A stretch of 64,000 nt of DNA from Agromyces laixinhei (GTDB lineage Bacteria; Actinomycetota; Actinomycetes; Actinomycetales; Microbacteriaceae), in NCBI RefSeq assembly GCF_006337065.1, contig NZ_CP040872.1, positions 868,001 to 932,000 on the forward strand, in the 5' to 3' direction. Positions 44,701-53,030 of the stretch are shown piece after piece (within the stretch, counting starts at the first letter, position 1; each line of letters opens with the position of its first letter). A model generated the notes under the pieces. It saw only the letters and a program-made list of their open reading frames with translations. It was not told the DNA's origin and did no database searches. The translations under genes and the position numbers were made by a program.

Positions 44701-47700
44701 ACTCGCCGACGGCCCCTGCGTGTCGGCCCGCTGCCCCGGCTCGCTGCGACGCAGCCGCGGCGGGCAGAACTACTACCGTGCCCTCTACGACGACGGCGAC
44801 ATGCGCCGCGTCGTCGCCCGCGAGCACACCAGCCTGCTCGACGACGAGACCCGCCTCGCCTACGAAGACGGGTTCAAGTCGTCGGGCACCGACCCCGACA
44901 GCCCCAACGTGCTCGTCGCCACACCGACGCTCGAGATGGGCATCGACATCGGCGACCTGTCGACCGTCATGCTCGCCGGGCTCCCTCGCACCGTCGCGTC
45001 GTACTTGCAGCGCGTCGGCCGCGCGGGGCGCCTCACCGGCAACGCCCTGTCGCTCGCGTTCGTGACCGGCCGCGGCGAACAACTGCCCAAACTCGGCGAA
45101 CCGCTCTCGGTCATCAACGGGGCCGTGCGGGCGCCCGCCACCTACCTCAACGCCGAAGAGATCCTGCGGCGGCAATACGTCGCCTCCCTCGTCGACCGGC
45201 GAGCCGCCGACCTCACGGACGCCCCGCGGAACGCGCGGGATGTGCTCTCTTCGACGGAGCCCGGCTCCTTCCTCGGCGACCTCGTCGCCGATGCCGAGGC
45301 GCACCACGTCGAGCGCCTCGGCGCCTTCCTCGGCGCCTTCGACGGCGGCAGTGTGAGCGACGAGGCTCGCGACGCGCTCCGTCGCTGGGCGACACCGGGC
45401 GAGGAACCCGGGTCGAGCGCCTTCGCCGCGGCTGCGCGTGATGCCGTGCAGCGATGGAGCGCGCAGGTCGACGAGGTGCGGTTCCGCAAGAATGCCGTCG
45501 CTGACGCCCTCGACGACCTCAAGCGCGCGGCGGAGCATCCGACCGCCGGCGACGAGGAGCGCCGCGAATACCGCACCGCGCGGGCCTCGTACGCGATGGC
45601 GACCAAGCAGCTTGCCGAACTGCGGTCGGAGCACTGGGTCGCCGCACTCGAGCGCTTCGGGCTGCTGCCGAACTACTCGCTCATCGACGACTCGGTGCGG
45701 CTCGACGTGGCGCTCAGCTGGATCGACCCCGACAGTCTCGAATACCGCGATCGCGCCATCAGCTACGAGCGGGGCGCGGGCATCGCGATCAGCGAGCTCG
45801 CGCCCGGGGCGGTGTTCTACGCTCAGGGCATCGAGATCACCGTCAACGCCGTCGACCTCGGCAGCGGCGGCGAGGCCGTGCGCACCTGGTCGTTTTGCCC
45901 CGCGTGCGGCTTCGGATACGACCACGGCACTGTGGAGCACACCCACGGCTCATGCCCGCGCTGCGGGGCAAGCGGCATCGCCGACACCGCGCAGCAACTG
46001 CGCGTCGTCGAGCTCGAGCAAGTGTCGGCCGAAGTGCGCCGCGACGAGGCATCCATCGGCGACCGCCGCGACGAACGCCAACGCGAGCGGTTCGTCATGC
46101 AGGTCGCGGCCGACGTCGACCCGGCCGGCATCACCGACGCCTGGTACGTCGAGGGCGACGGCTTCGGCGTCACGTACCTGCGCGACCTGACCGTGCGCTG
46201 GCTCAACCTCGGGCGCGTCGGGCCCGCCGGCGAGAACCGGCTCATCGCCGGAGACGAGCGCACGGCGCCACTGTTCCGCGTCTGCCGGGTCTGCGGCAAG
46301 CTCGATGCCGAAGCGAACGCGAACTCGCGGCGTGAGCACAAGCCGTGGTGCCCGAACCGCGACGCCCGCGACGAGCAGGCGATTCCGATCGCGCTCAGCC
46401 GCACGCTGACCACCCAGGGCATCATGCTGCGTCTGCCGCCGCGCATCACCATCGGCGACACTCTCGCCGTGCCGAGCCTCGCCGCGGCGATCCTGCGGGG
46501 CCTGCGTGAAGTCATCGGCGGCGACCCCGACCACCTGCGCATCATCGAGACCGTGCAGCCCACGCTCTCCGACGGCTCCGAGAACGTGCCCGCGCTGCTC
46601 GTGCACGACGCCGTGCCCGGCGGCACCGGCTACCTCGCAGAGCTCGCGAACACCGACCGCATCCGGGAGCTCCTCGAGATCGCGTGGCAGACCGTGCGCG
46701 ACTGCCCCTGCCGCACCGAAGGCAGGGCGTCATGCCATCGTTGCCTGCTGCCGTACGCGCCCGGCGGCAGCGCCGACCGCGTCTCGCGGGCGAGTGCCGA
46801 ACACAGCCTCGCGGTGCTGCTCGGCGTCGTCGACGGTGAACCGACCGCGTGGGAGGTCACCCGTGAAGACCCCGGCGTCGCCGTCGGCGAGCCGGTCATC
46901 GAATCGCTCTTCCGTGAGGTCTTCATGGCCCGGGCGAAGAAACTCGGCGCCGGTGTCAAAGAGATCCCCGGCGACCACGGCAACAAGATCCAGGTCACTT
47001 TCCCCGGCAGCCGTCGCATCTGGATGCTGCAACCGCAGCTCATGCTCGGCCACACGCAGCCCGACTTCGTGCTCGAACAGTTCGGCGGTGGGGCCAAACC
47101 GATCGCGATCTACACCGACGGGCGTGCGTTCCACGCCTCCGTCGCCCACAACCGGATCGCCGACGACGCGCAGAAACGGGAGCTGCTCAGGGAGCAGGGT
47201 TACCTGGTGCTGGCGTTCACCTGGGACGACCTCGTGCGCGCCCGCGACGAGAAGGTGGAGCCCGCGACGCCGTGGTTCGACGCCGGCACGGCGACGGTCT
47301 TCTCGGGTCAGTACGGGCTCTCGCTCGCTTCGCTCGACCACGTCACCGCGAACCCGATGACCTGGCTCATGGGTTGGATGCAAGACCCCGAGAAGGCCGC
47401 GAAGCGATGGGAGTCGGTGGCCGAAGCGCTGCCGATGCTCGTGCGCCTGCCGACCAGCGTGCTCATCGACTCGGGCGAACGCACGCTCGATGAACTGAGT
47501 GTCGAGGCCCTCGTCGACGGGCAGCCGGTCGGCTCCGACCCGACCACGTGGCAGTTGAGGCACGATCGCGCCGTGCTCACGGCCCGTCATCTCGGGCACG
47601 GCAAGACCGAGGCATCCGTCGCCCTCGACGACCGAACCGCGGCCGTCGGCGGCGCGAGCTTCGCCGACGACTGGCGGTTCTGGTTGCGACTCTCGAACCT

Positions 47701-48082
47701 GCTCGGTGCGCGGGCGGAGGTGTCGTCGGTCACGATCGCGGCCCTCAGCGACCTCATGCCGAAGACCTCCGGCGGCGCGCCCGGACCCGCCGACGTGACG
47801 ATGTCTGCCGACCTCACCATCGAATGGCAGGGCCTCGTCGACCTCGCCACGCCCGAAGAGCGGGTGCTCATCGACGCCATGCACGCGGTCGAAGGCATGC
47901 CCGTGCCTGAGATGGGCCTCGAGCTCGGCGACGGCATCCCCGCGTCATTCGCCTGGATCGAACCGAAGATCGTCGTGCTGCTGCACCCTGCCGCCGGCGA
48001 CCGAGCCGAGCTCGAGGACGCCGGCTGGACGCTCGTCGAGCCTGACGCGACATCCGTGGCCGCCGCCCTCGGCCTGAACTGA
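41771..48082 (+). CDS. Giant DEAD/DEAH helicase with DUF1998 and C-terminal nuclease-like region
   Basis: A 2103-residue protein; GTGA overlap with the methyltransferase. Walker A is LVTTGTGSGKTEAFLYP (about 107), then LVLDEFHTYDGAQGTD (237) and SATLGDRGD. Zinc-type pairs (CRHCGRSG 503, CPSCGRA 607, CDVCQNP 960, CPACG and CPRCG near 1376-1397, CRVCGK 1505) are spread through it. The second helicase lobe has ATPTLEMGIDIGDL and YLQRVGRAGRLTG (about 1050-1087). DUF1998 follows: HDAVPGGTGYLAELA and CPCRTEGRASCHRCLLPY (1645-1662). Residues about 1763-1820, QPDFVLEQ…IYTDGRAFH…LREQGYLVLAFTWDDL, look like a Vsr/PD-(D/E)XK fold. It resembles DruE-type and MZB-containing helicases of defence islands. 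Confidence 0.8.
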   Translation: MSDLLPSVEAEQIRRSLLGYLTTTFALADVEARDALTSFLDQPDDGIFRGPYVRVRLPFRPADADRPAALEWDSGQTPYGHQAAAFERLSSANLSEAKPYPLPTLVTTGTGSGKTEAFLYPILDHVLRAKRNGQGGVKALILYPMNALANDQARRLTDLVTMREELRGIRAAIYTGQADAERSHVTPDGLITSRAAIRGEAPDILLTNYKMLDQLLLRGEDQTIWQHSAGSLQYLVLDEFHTYDGAQGTDVAMLLRRLRLTLERYAGEAVQVTPVATSATLGDRGDPSAMIDFARTVFGVHFDETSVVTETRMSYDVWSRDAAARAVAGGFAAEPVDNALVDSVVGAVADPRELDVDELTRRVSAALYDGVASDSLDDDLVAALAAAHPLVRALAETANDAIRLDDLADRILPAGLAVDETFETRAERRRAFLVTVLAALSHIRTRQGRGALSIDLHLWLRALTRIDRVADPVARFRWSDDGQLLGSDASDLDGAPAYPAIYCRHCGRSGWGVQLAPVGTYLDHDDVDIRGNHLHRERGFRALVHAPNEARRALDEPVDGLRWFHVRDRIILDAAPDDDAVVLPVLVLSGNDVEDRSKDDDCPSCGRADGIRFIGSAVATMLSVAVTTLFGEPALDAAEKKALVFTDSVQDAAHRAGFVQSRSHVFSLRNAVRRAVGTRPANLSKLVELLLQDAGDDRDARYRLLAPEIVDHDNFRGFWEADSARDVDPAVEERVRQRLLFDLVMEFGLQSRVGRTLELTGSLAAEVSAGTPAKLEAIGRSVLTGFSKTTTLDEGTPAEVPADVVVRWVRGVLERLRDRGAIDHDWFRKYVENDGKRWYLWGGRPRGVGMPAFPDGRDAPGFARIGSPSAAGGPGQKSHLDQASSSQSWYASWARDVLDVTPAVGAHLTRSLFAQLDADGVVSSVGIGAGAATVYRLAPASVTVHPVDLADFEAGRHLLVCDVCQNPVPGTIAVVDQLADGPCVSARCPGSLRRSRGGQNYYRALYDDGDMRRVVAREHTSLLDDETRLAYEDGFKSSGTDPDSPNVLVATPTLEMGIDIGDLSTVMLAGLPRTVASYLQRVGRAGRLTGNALSLAFVTGRGEQLPKLGEPLSVINGAVRAPATYLNAEEILRRQYVASLVDRRAADLTDAPRNARDVLSSTEPGSFLGDLVADAEAHHVERLGAFLGAFDGGSVSDEARDALRRWATPGEEPGSSAFAAAARDAVQRWSAQVDEVRFRKNAVADALDDLKRAAEHPTAGDEERREYRTARASYAMATKQLAELRSEHWVAALERFGLLPNYSLIDDSVRLDVALSWIDPDSLEYRDRAISYERGAGIAISELAPGAVFYAQGIEITVNAVDLGSGGEAVRTWSFCPACGFGYDHGTVEHTHGSCPRCGASGIADTAQQLRVVELEQVSAEVRRDEASIGDRRDERQRERFVMQVAADVDPAGITDAWYVEGDGFGVTYLRDLTVRWLNLGRVGPAGENRLIAGDERTAPLFRVCRVCGKLDAEANANSRREHKPWCPNRDARDEQAIPIALSRTLTTQGIMLRLPPRITIGDTLAVPSLAAAILRGLREVIGGDPDHLRIIETVQPTLSDGSENVPALLVHDAVPGGTGYLAELANTDRIRELLEIAWQTVRDCPCRTEGRASCHRCLLPYAPGGSADRVSRASAEHSLAVLLGVVDGEPTAWEVTREDPGVAVGEPVIESLFREVFMARAKKLGAGVKEIPGDHGNKIQVTFPGSRRIWMLQPQLMLGHTQPDFVLEQFGGGAKPIAIYTDGRAFHASVAHNRIADDAQKRELLREQGYLVLAFTWDDLVRARDEKVEPATPWFDAGTATVFSGQYGLSLASLDHVTANPMTWLMGWMQDPEKAAKRWESVAEALPMLVRLPTSVLIDSGERTLDELSVEALVDGQPVGSDPTTWQLRHDRAVLTARHLGHGKTEASVALDDRTAAVGGASFADDWRFWLRLSNLLGARAEVSSVTIAALSDLMPKTSGGAPGPADVTMSADLTIEWQGLVDLATPEERVLIDAMHAVEGMPVPEMGLELGDGIPASFAWIEPKIVVLLHPAAGDRAELEDAGWTLVEPDATSVAAALGLN

Positions 48083-48110
48083 CCATCCCTGCCGACGCGA
48101 GAGGACGCCG

Positions 48111-50348
48111 ATGCCCAACCTGATCATGACCAAGATGAAAGGTCAGAAGCACGAGAAGGCCGTCGATCTGAAGATCATGGCGTTCCTGCGCAAGCTCACC
48201 GAGGACGACACCATTCCCGGCCTCAACATCGAGCGGATGAACCACCCGGTCGACGAGCGGGCGCGCACCGGGCGGGTCGACATCCACTTGCGTGCGGTGC
48301 TCTACCAGCTTGACCCCATCGGGCAGGAGCGCACCTATGTGTACGCAGGAACCTGGGAGCACGACGAGGCGATCGAGCGTGCCCGCACGCGCAAGCTGCA
48401 GATCAACCCGGTCAACGGGATCCCGGAGTTCATCGAGTCGACGACGCCCGCGGATGAGGTGCCTGCTGAGGGTCAGCCGACGGCCGGGAGTTCTGACGTG
48501 CAGGCCGCCGCGTCACGCTCGTTCCTCACCGAGCGGTCGTACTTCCGAAGCGATCTCGTCGACGAGTTCGGTTTCACCAGTGAAATCGCGGAGCGCGCCT
48601 TCGCCGCGCCCGACGAAGACGCGCTGCTCACCTTTGCCGCGTCGCTCGAGAACGACTGGCAGGCGTCGGTGCTGCTCGAGATGGCGGTGGGCTCCGCCAT
48701 CTCGCAGATCAAGGAGTCGCTCGGCATCGCGGAATCGACTGAGCCCGTTGCGCCCGTCGAGGTCGATGTCCGCCACGAAGATGCTCGACTCGTCGACGCA
48801 CTCAAGCACCCGGCCGCGCAGATGCAGTTCACGTTCATCGACAACGACGAAGAACTGCAGCGCGTCATCGAAGGCGCCGACTTCGGCGCCTGGCGGGTCT
48901 TCCTCCACCCCGACCAGCGCAAGTACGCCACGGCGAAGTACCACGGACCGTTCCGGCTCACCGGAGGGGCCGGCACCGGCAAGACCGTGGTCCTGATCCA
49001 CCGCGCCCGCAACCTCAGCGCGAAGGACCCGGCATCGCGAGTCGTGCTCACCACGTACACGCGGGCGCTGGCCGACAACCTGCGACGCGACCTCGAGCGT
49101 CTCGATCCCGACGTTTCGTTCGCAGGCGGCCTCGGCGAATCGGGAGTGCTCGTGCGGGGGGTCGACGCACTCGTCGCGGCCATCCGCGAGCGCGCCGGTG
49201 CCGGATTCGGCCAGGCTGCGACGCGGGTCATCGGCGGTCAGGTCGATTCGTCCGCACGGCCCGTTTCGAACGACAGCGGGTGGGATGCCGCGGTCGACGA
49301 CTCCGGGGCGGACCTCGCTGGGGCGCTCCGCTCGAAGTCGTTCCTCTCGGGCGAGTACCTGGAGGTCGTTCTCCCGAACCGGGTGACCACGAAAGACGAG
49401 TACTTCGCCGCGCGGAGGCCGGGACGCGGCATCGCCCTCGACCGCGCGAAGCGCGCACAGGTCTGGAAGGTCGTCGAGCACTTCCGGCGCAACGCGCGGA
49501 TCAACGGCACGGTCACCTACGCCGAACTCGCCGCCATCGCCGCCGGGTGGCTCGCGGGCCTCGACGGCGGCGAGCCGCGCAGCTTCGCCGACCACCTGCT
49601 CATCGACGAGGCGCAAGACCTCACCGCGTCGCACTGGCAGTTCCTTCGCGCATTCACCGCCGTCGGCGACGACGACATGTTCATCGCCGACGACATCCAT
49701 CAGCGCATCTACGGCCGCCGGATCGTGCTCTCACGGTTGGGTATCCCGATCGTCGGGCGCAGCCGCAGGCTCAGCCTGAACTACCGCACCACGGCGCAGA
49801 ACCTGCGCTACGCACTCGGTCTGCTCGAAGGTGCGGAGTTCATCGATGCACAGGGCGACCCTGAGGATGTCGCGGGCTACCGCTCGGCGCGCCTCGGACC
49901 CGACCCTCGACGAATCGCGACCACGTCGGCAGGCGAGCAGTACTCGGTGCTCGCCGACACCATCCGCGGATGGCTCGACCAGGGAGTGCGCGGAGAGACG
50001 ATCGCGGTGCTCACAGCGTCGAACAACGCCTCGAAAGACGTGCACGACGCGCTGGCGCATCACGACATCCACAGCACCATCCTCACGACGGCCAAGCAGA
50101 CCGGCACCGATCCCGTCGTGCTCACCATGCACACCTCGAAGGGCATGGAGTTCTCACGCGTCGTGCTCTTCGACATGTCCGACGGGTCGTTCCCGTCGGC
50201 GTGGGCTTCGCGGGGGCTCGCGCCCGAGGACCGAGCCGACCAGGAGCTGCGCGAACGGTCACTGCTCTACGTCGCTTCAAGTCGGGCGCGCGATGAACTC
50301 GTCGTGTTGTGGAATGGTCGCCCGTCCGAGCTGCTTCGGGCGTCCTGA
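48111..50348 (+). CDS. UvrD/Rep-type helicase with RelE/ParE-like N-terminal region
   Basis: A 745-residue superfamily 1 helicase, GAGAGGA before ATG. Residues 1-105 (RTGRVDIHLRAVLYQL, TYVYAGTWEHDEAIERARTRKLQINPVNGI) recall the RelE/ParE-like region fused ahead of some UvrD helicases. Helicase motifs: Walker A LTGGAGTGKTVVLIHRARNL (282), II LLIDEAQDLTASHWQFL (497), III-IV LNYRTTAQNLRYA, V TMHTSKGMEFSRVVL (668), and VI LLYVASSRARDELVVLW. It lies 28 bases after the giant helicase. In a DISARM-like context it could unwind or degrade trapped phage DNA. The toxin-like label for the N-terminus is similarity by eye. Confidence 0.8.
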   Translation: MPNLIMTKMKGQKHEKAVDLKIMAFLRKLTEDDTIPGLNIERMNHPVDERARTGRVDIHLRAVLYQLDPIGQERTYVYAGTWEHDEAIERARTRKLQINPVNGIPEFIESTTPADEVPAEGQPTAGSSDVQAAASRSFLTERSYFRSDLVDEFGFTSEIAERAFAAPDEDALLTFAASLENDWQASVLLEMAVGSAISQIKESLGIAESTEPVAPVEVDVRHEDARLVDALKHPAAQMQFTFIDNDEELQRVIEGADFGAWRVFLHPDQRKYATAKYHGPFRLTGGAGTGKTVVLIHRARNLSAKDPASRVVLTTYTRALADNLRRDLERLDPDVSFAGGLGESGVLVRGVDALVAAIRERAGAGFGQAATRVIGGQVDSSARPVSNDSGWDAAVDDSGADLAGALRSKSFLSGEYLEVVLPNRVTTKDEYFAARRPGRGIALDRAKRAQVWKVVEHFRRNARINGTVTYAELAAIAAGWLAGLDGGEPRSFADHLLIDEAQDLTASHWQFLRAFTAVGDDDMFIADDIHQRIYGRRIVLSRLGIPIVGRSRRLSLNYRTTAQNLRYALGLLEGAEFIDAQGDPEDVAGYRSARLGPDPRRIATTSAGEQYSVLADTIRGWLDQGVRGETIAVLTASNNASKDVHDALAHHDIHSTILTTAKQTGTDPVVLTMHTSKGMEFSRVVLFDMSDGSFPSAWASRGLAPEDRADQELRERSLLYVASSRARDELVVLWNGRPSELLRAS

Positions 50349-50368
50349 TCGGGTGATCGCCGCCACCG

Positions 50369-51340
50369 ATGTCTGAGGTCAGCCGGTCACTCGTCGCCGA
50401 GACGCAGCCGTGTGGTCACGGCATCGACATCGATGCCTGCCTGTTCTGCGCCGAGTTCGCGGCAAACCGCGTCTGGCTGAGCGACACGGAGCAGTTCTTC
50501 CACAACCGCCCAGACTGCGAGACTCGAACGCTGAGCGAACGTCGTGGCCGGTACTCGAAGGATCCGAACTGGCGTCGGCAGATCGGGTTCGCGAAAGCCG
50601 AACGCGAGGGTGCCCGACCGTGCCCGCAGTGCCGCCCGTATGATCCTCGGCGTTGGCGGCGGAAGCAGCCGACGGAGCGCCACATCGGTGAGTTGCGGCT
50701 CACCCACTTCACCACGCTCGACAACCTCATCCGAATCATCGGTGACCGGGAGGTGGTCTGCCGAAGCCGGCTTGACGCATCGGTGAAGGGCTTCGGATCG
50801 GTTGCCGGCGCTCGGCAGCGTGCCGGAACCCTCGTGCGGGAGCCGGATGTGACGGCGCTCGACTGCGTCCCGTTCAGCCTCACCCACCGACCCGCATTCA
50901 TGGAAGCGCTCGTTCGTGGTCGTGACGACGTTCGTCTCGTTGCGCCGGAGGAACGGCCGCCCGTCGAGACGATGATCGCTCTCGAGACGTCGTTTCGCCG
51001 CGTCATCCATCGCGATCCTGATGTGGCTCGGGCGTTCGAGCTCCGGTGGGCCGTGTCGTCTCGTGACGCCGGAGATCCGCGTACCGGCATCCGCCATTCG
51101 AAATCGGATCTGATCCAACTGATCGATTTCGCACGTGGTGCAACGGGAGACAGGTTTGCGGATCATCCGATCGCACAGAGCGCGGAGTTCCTGGTAGAGC
51201 AGGGAGTGCCGTTCCGGCTGATCGATCGTGTGCTCGTGCCGTCCGTCGCCTTGAAGCGTGCGGTCGCCCACCTGCTGGAGAGCACGTCGATCGCCGACCC
51301 GCCTGATGTGCGCCTTCGTTCGCACTGGTTCCGATTGTGA
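50369..51340 (+). CDS. DarT-like ADP-ribosyltransferase with N-terminal zinc-binding part
   Basis: A 323-residue protein 20 bases after the UvrD-type gene. The N-terminal part has possible zinc ligands C15, H17, C24, C27 (CGHGIDIDACLFC) and C85/C88 (CPQCRP). The C-terminal part matches the DarT fold: LRLTHFTTLDNLIRII (H113), LDCVPFSLTHRPAFMEAL, and AQSAEFLVEQGVPFRLIDRV, where E273 is the presumed catalytic Glu. DarT modifies thymidines in single-stranded DNA using NAD and can abort phage replication. No DarG antitoxin is adjacent; the macro-like/SIR2 gene and the ARH gene elsewhere in the window are the only visible possible counteracting domains. Probably the last gene of the operon. Confidence 0.65.
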   Translation: MSEVSRSLVAETQPCGHGIDIDACLFCAEFAANRVWLSDTEQFFHNRPDCETRTLSERRGRYSKDPNWRRQIGFAKAEREGARPCPQCRPYDPRRWRRKQPTERHIGELRLTHFTTLDNLIRIIGDREVVCRSRLDASVKGFGSVAGARQRAGTLVREPDVTALDCVPFSLTHRPAFMEALVRGRDDVRLVAPEERPPVETMIALETSFRRVIHRDPDVARAFELRWAVSSRDAGDPRTGIRHSKSDLIQLIDFARGATGDRFADHPIAQSAEFLVEQGVPFRLIDRVLVPSVALKRAVAHLLESTSIADPPDVRLRSHWFRL

Positions 51341-51410
51341 CCCGGCTCCGAGTTGATCGCACCCCGCGGGGGCTTTTCGTCGGCAAGAGTGCTGACTCTT
51401 GAACGACGCG

Positions 51411-51800
51411 GTGAGAATCGACACGACGTTCGACTTCCGCGACGATGCGGGTGGCAAGGATCCCGATCAGCACAGCCCCACGCTGCGGGCATAGCACAAG
51501 CTGTTGTGGAGCAAACCGCTACCCGACGGGCGGATGCTCGATCTCGTCGATACGAGGCGAGGGCCCTACCTCTACCATCACTCCGATGTCGGAGAATTCT
51601 TCCTCGCGAGCGACTCGGTCGTGCACACGTACTCCGACTGGGTGACGACCGCCCAGATCATTTAGCAGATACCAACCGCGGGCGTGCTCACGTTCAAGGC
51701 GGCCGGGTACACCATCGGAGGAATGATGGTGTACCCCGGCAACACGGTCGTTCCGATTGACGCCTTCGGTCAGCGCATCCGTTCGCCATCAACGCGGGCC
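51411..51800 (+). pseudogene. Decayed DUF6994-like gene
   Basis: From GTG at 51411 one frame reads RIDTTFDFRDDAGGKDPDQH, SPTLRA, stop (TAG 51492), KLLWSKPLPDGRMLDL, YLYHHSDVGEFFLASDSVV, stop (TAG 51663), then FKAAGYTIGGMMVYPGN. These blocks match DUF6994 proteins, which run uninterrupted for about 200 residues. Two in-frame stops and loss of the C-terminal half after about 51770 mark it as dead. It sits at the right edge of the defence island. Confidence 0.7.
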
Positions 51801-51854
51801 GGTTCGCATTCGGCGTCGTCGGCCGGACTCTCGAGCCCGGCCGACCGCACAACG

Positions 51855-53030
51855 TCACAGCATTGCGTACGCCTCGAACGTGAGGCCAGCGGGCAGGGTC
51901 TCGAGGTCCCAGAAGGAGGACTCGAACTGGGCGGTGCCGCCGGCAGGGAGGCGATCGATGAAGGCGAAGCCGCTGCCGACGATCGTTCCAGCGCTGTCAC
52001 GGGCGATCACCGCGACCTCGACGAGCTCCTGGTCTTCGCTGAAGGCCGACGATACCTGGCCGGTGACACTGAGCCAGCCGTACTCTTCCGCGGTCGCAAT
52101 GCCCGAGACGCTGAACGAGCCGGTTTCAGCCGCAGGAGAAGACGTGGCTGCGAGCGATGTCGGGCCGCGCACATCGAGCTTTGCGATGGTGCCGGCACCG
52201 ACCGAGTAGAAGTCGCCGACGATGACGGTGCGACCCTGCAGAACCGTTGTGTAGTTGCTCGCGGAATCGAGGATCACGCCAGCAGCGTCGACTGCCTCGA
52301 CGGTGATTCCTGCCGACGGGAACACGTGGTCGGCGTTGGGATTTTCGATCACGACGGCGTACCACCAGGTGTCGGATTCGACGTCTTTGCCGAACGCGGA
52401 CTCCACGATGGCGGGGTCCTGGATCGCGGGTGCCGCGGGCTTCTCCGGTCTCGGAGCGGATGCGGCATCCTCTTCGGTCTGGCTCTTCTCATCTGCCGTC
52501 GTCGTGGCCGCGGCGGCGCCCGCCGACGCAGCCGTGCCTGCGAGTGCCGCGGCACTCATGCCGTTGATGACGAGCGACAGTACGAGGACGACGCCCGTGA
52601 CGATCCACGCCGTCGTGCGGTGTTTCGCGTAACCGTCAAGCGGGCGACCCTGCAGGTCGCGCTGCGCTCCGCCGAGCACGAGAATGAGGTCGACCAGCAC
52701 CCAGATGCCGAGACCGCCGAGCGTGAGCAGCTTCGCGATGCCGGTGCCGACTTTGCCGAGGTAGAACCGGTCGACGCCGAAAAAACCGAGGAACAGTGCG
52801 AAGAGCCAGGTCGCGATGAACGACTTGGGAGGGGTGTCGCCGGTGGCTGGTGCTGCGTATGCGTCGGACGCTGTTGCGGCGGGCGTTGCGTGCTCGGTCC
52901 ATGCCTCGCCATCCCAGTAGCGCAGGCCGCCCACGCTGTCGTACCAGCCCGCGGGAACGCCCGTGGGTGCAGTTCCGTCGGTGTCGACGGGCAAGCCGCT
53001 TTCGGCGGGCAAGTCGGTAGGCATGTTCAT
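51855..53030 (-). CDS. DUF2510 and TM2 domain membrane protein
   Basis: A 391-residue protein taken from [38 protein letters not shown] is a DUF2510 motif. Residues about 90-140, [19 protein letters not shown] and [20 protein letters not shown], form a TM2 domain (two helices with a DRFYLG turn). A further helix ([15 protein letters not shown]) and an Ala/Glu-rich linker follow. The C-terminal extracytoplasmic region has a beta-sandwich look: [18 protein letters not shown] and [14 protein letters not shown], as in FxLYD-type domains. Function unknown, probably envelope-related. An earlier ATG at 53078 is possible. Confidence 0.75.
   Translation of the reverse strand: MNMPTDLPAESGLPVDTDGTAPTGVPAGWYDSVGGLRYWDGEAWTEHATPAATASDAYAAPATGDTPPKSFIATWLFALFLGFFGVDRFYLGKVGTGIAKLLTLGGLGIWVLVDLILVLGGAQRDLQGRPLDGYAKHRTTAWIVTGVVLVLSLVINGMSAAALAGTAASAGAAAATTTADEKSQTEEDAASAPRPEKPAAPAIQDPAIVESAFGKDVESDTWWYAVVIENPNADHVFPSAGITVEAVDAAGVILDSASNYTTVLQGRTVIVGDFYSVGAGTIAKLDVRGPTSLAATSSPAAETGSFSVSGIATAEEYGWLSVTGQVSSAFSEDQELVEVAVIARDSAGTIVGSGFAFIDRLPAGGTAQFESSFWDLETLPAGLTFEAYAML

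Noticed and set aside
42887..45946. Open frame of 1019 codons on the minus strand
   Set aside because: It is antisense to the giant helicase, which has full motifs; composition (Arg/Val/His-rich, no motif) is typical of high-GC shadow frames.
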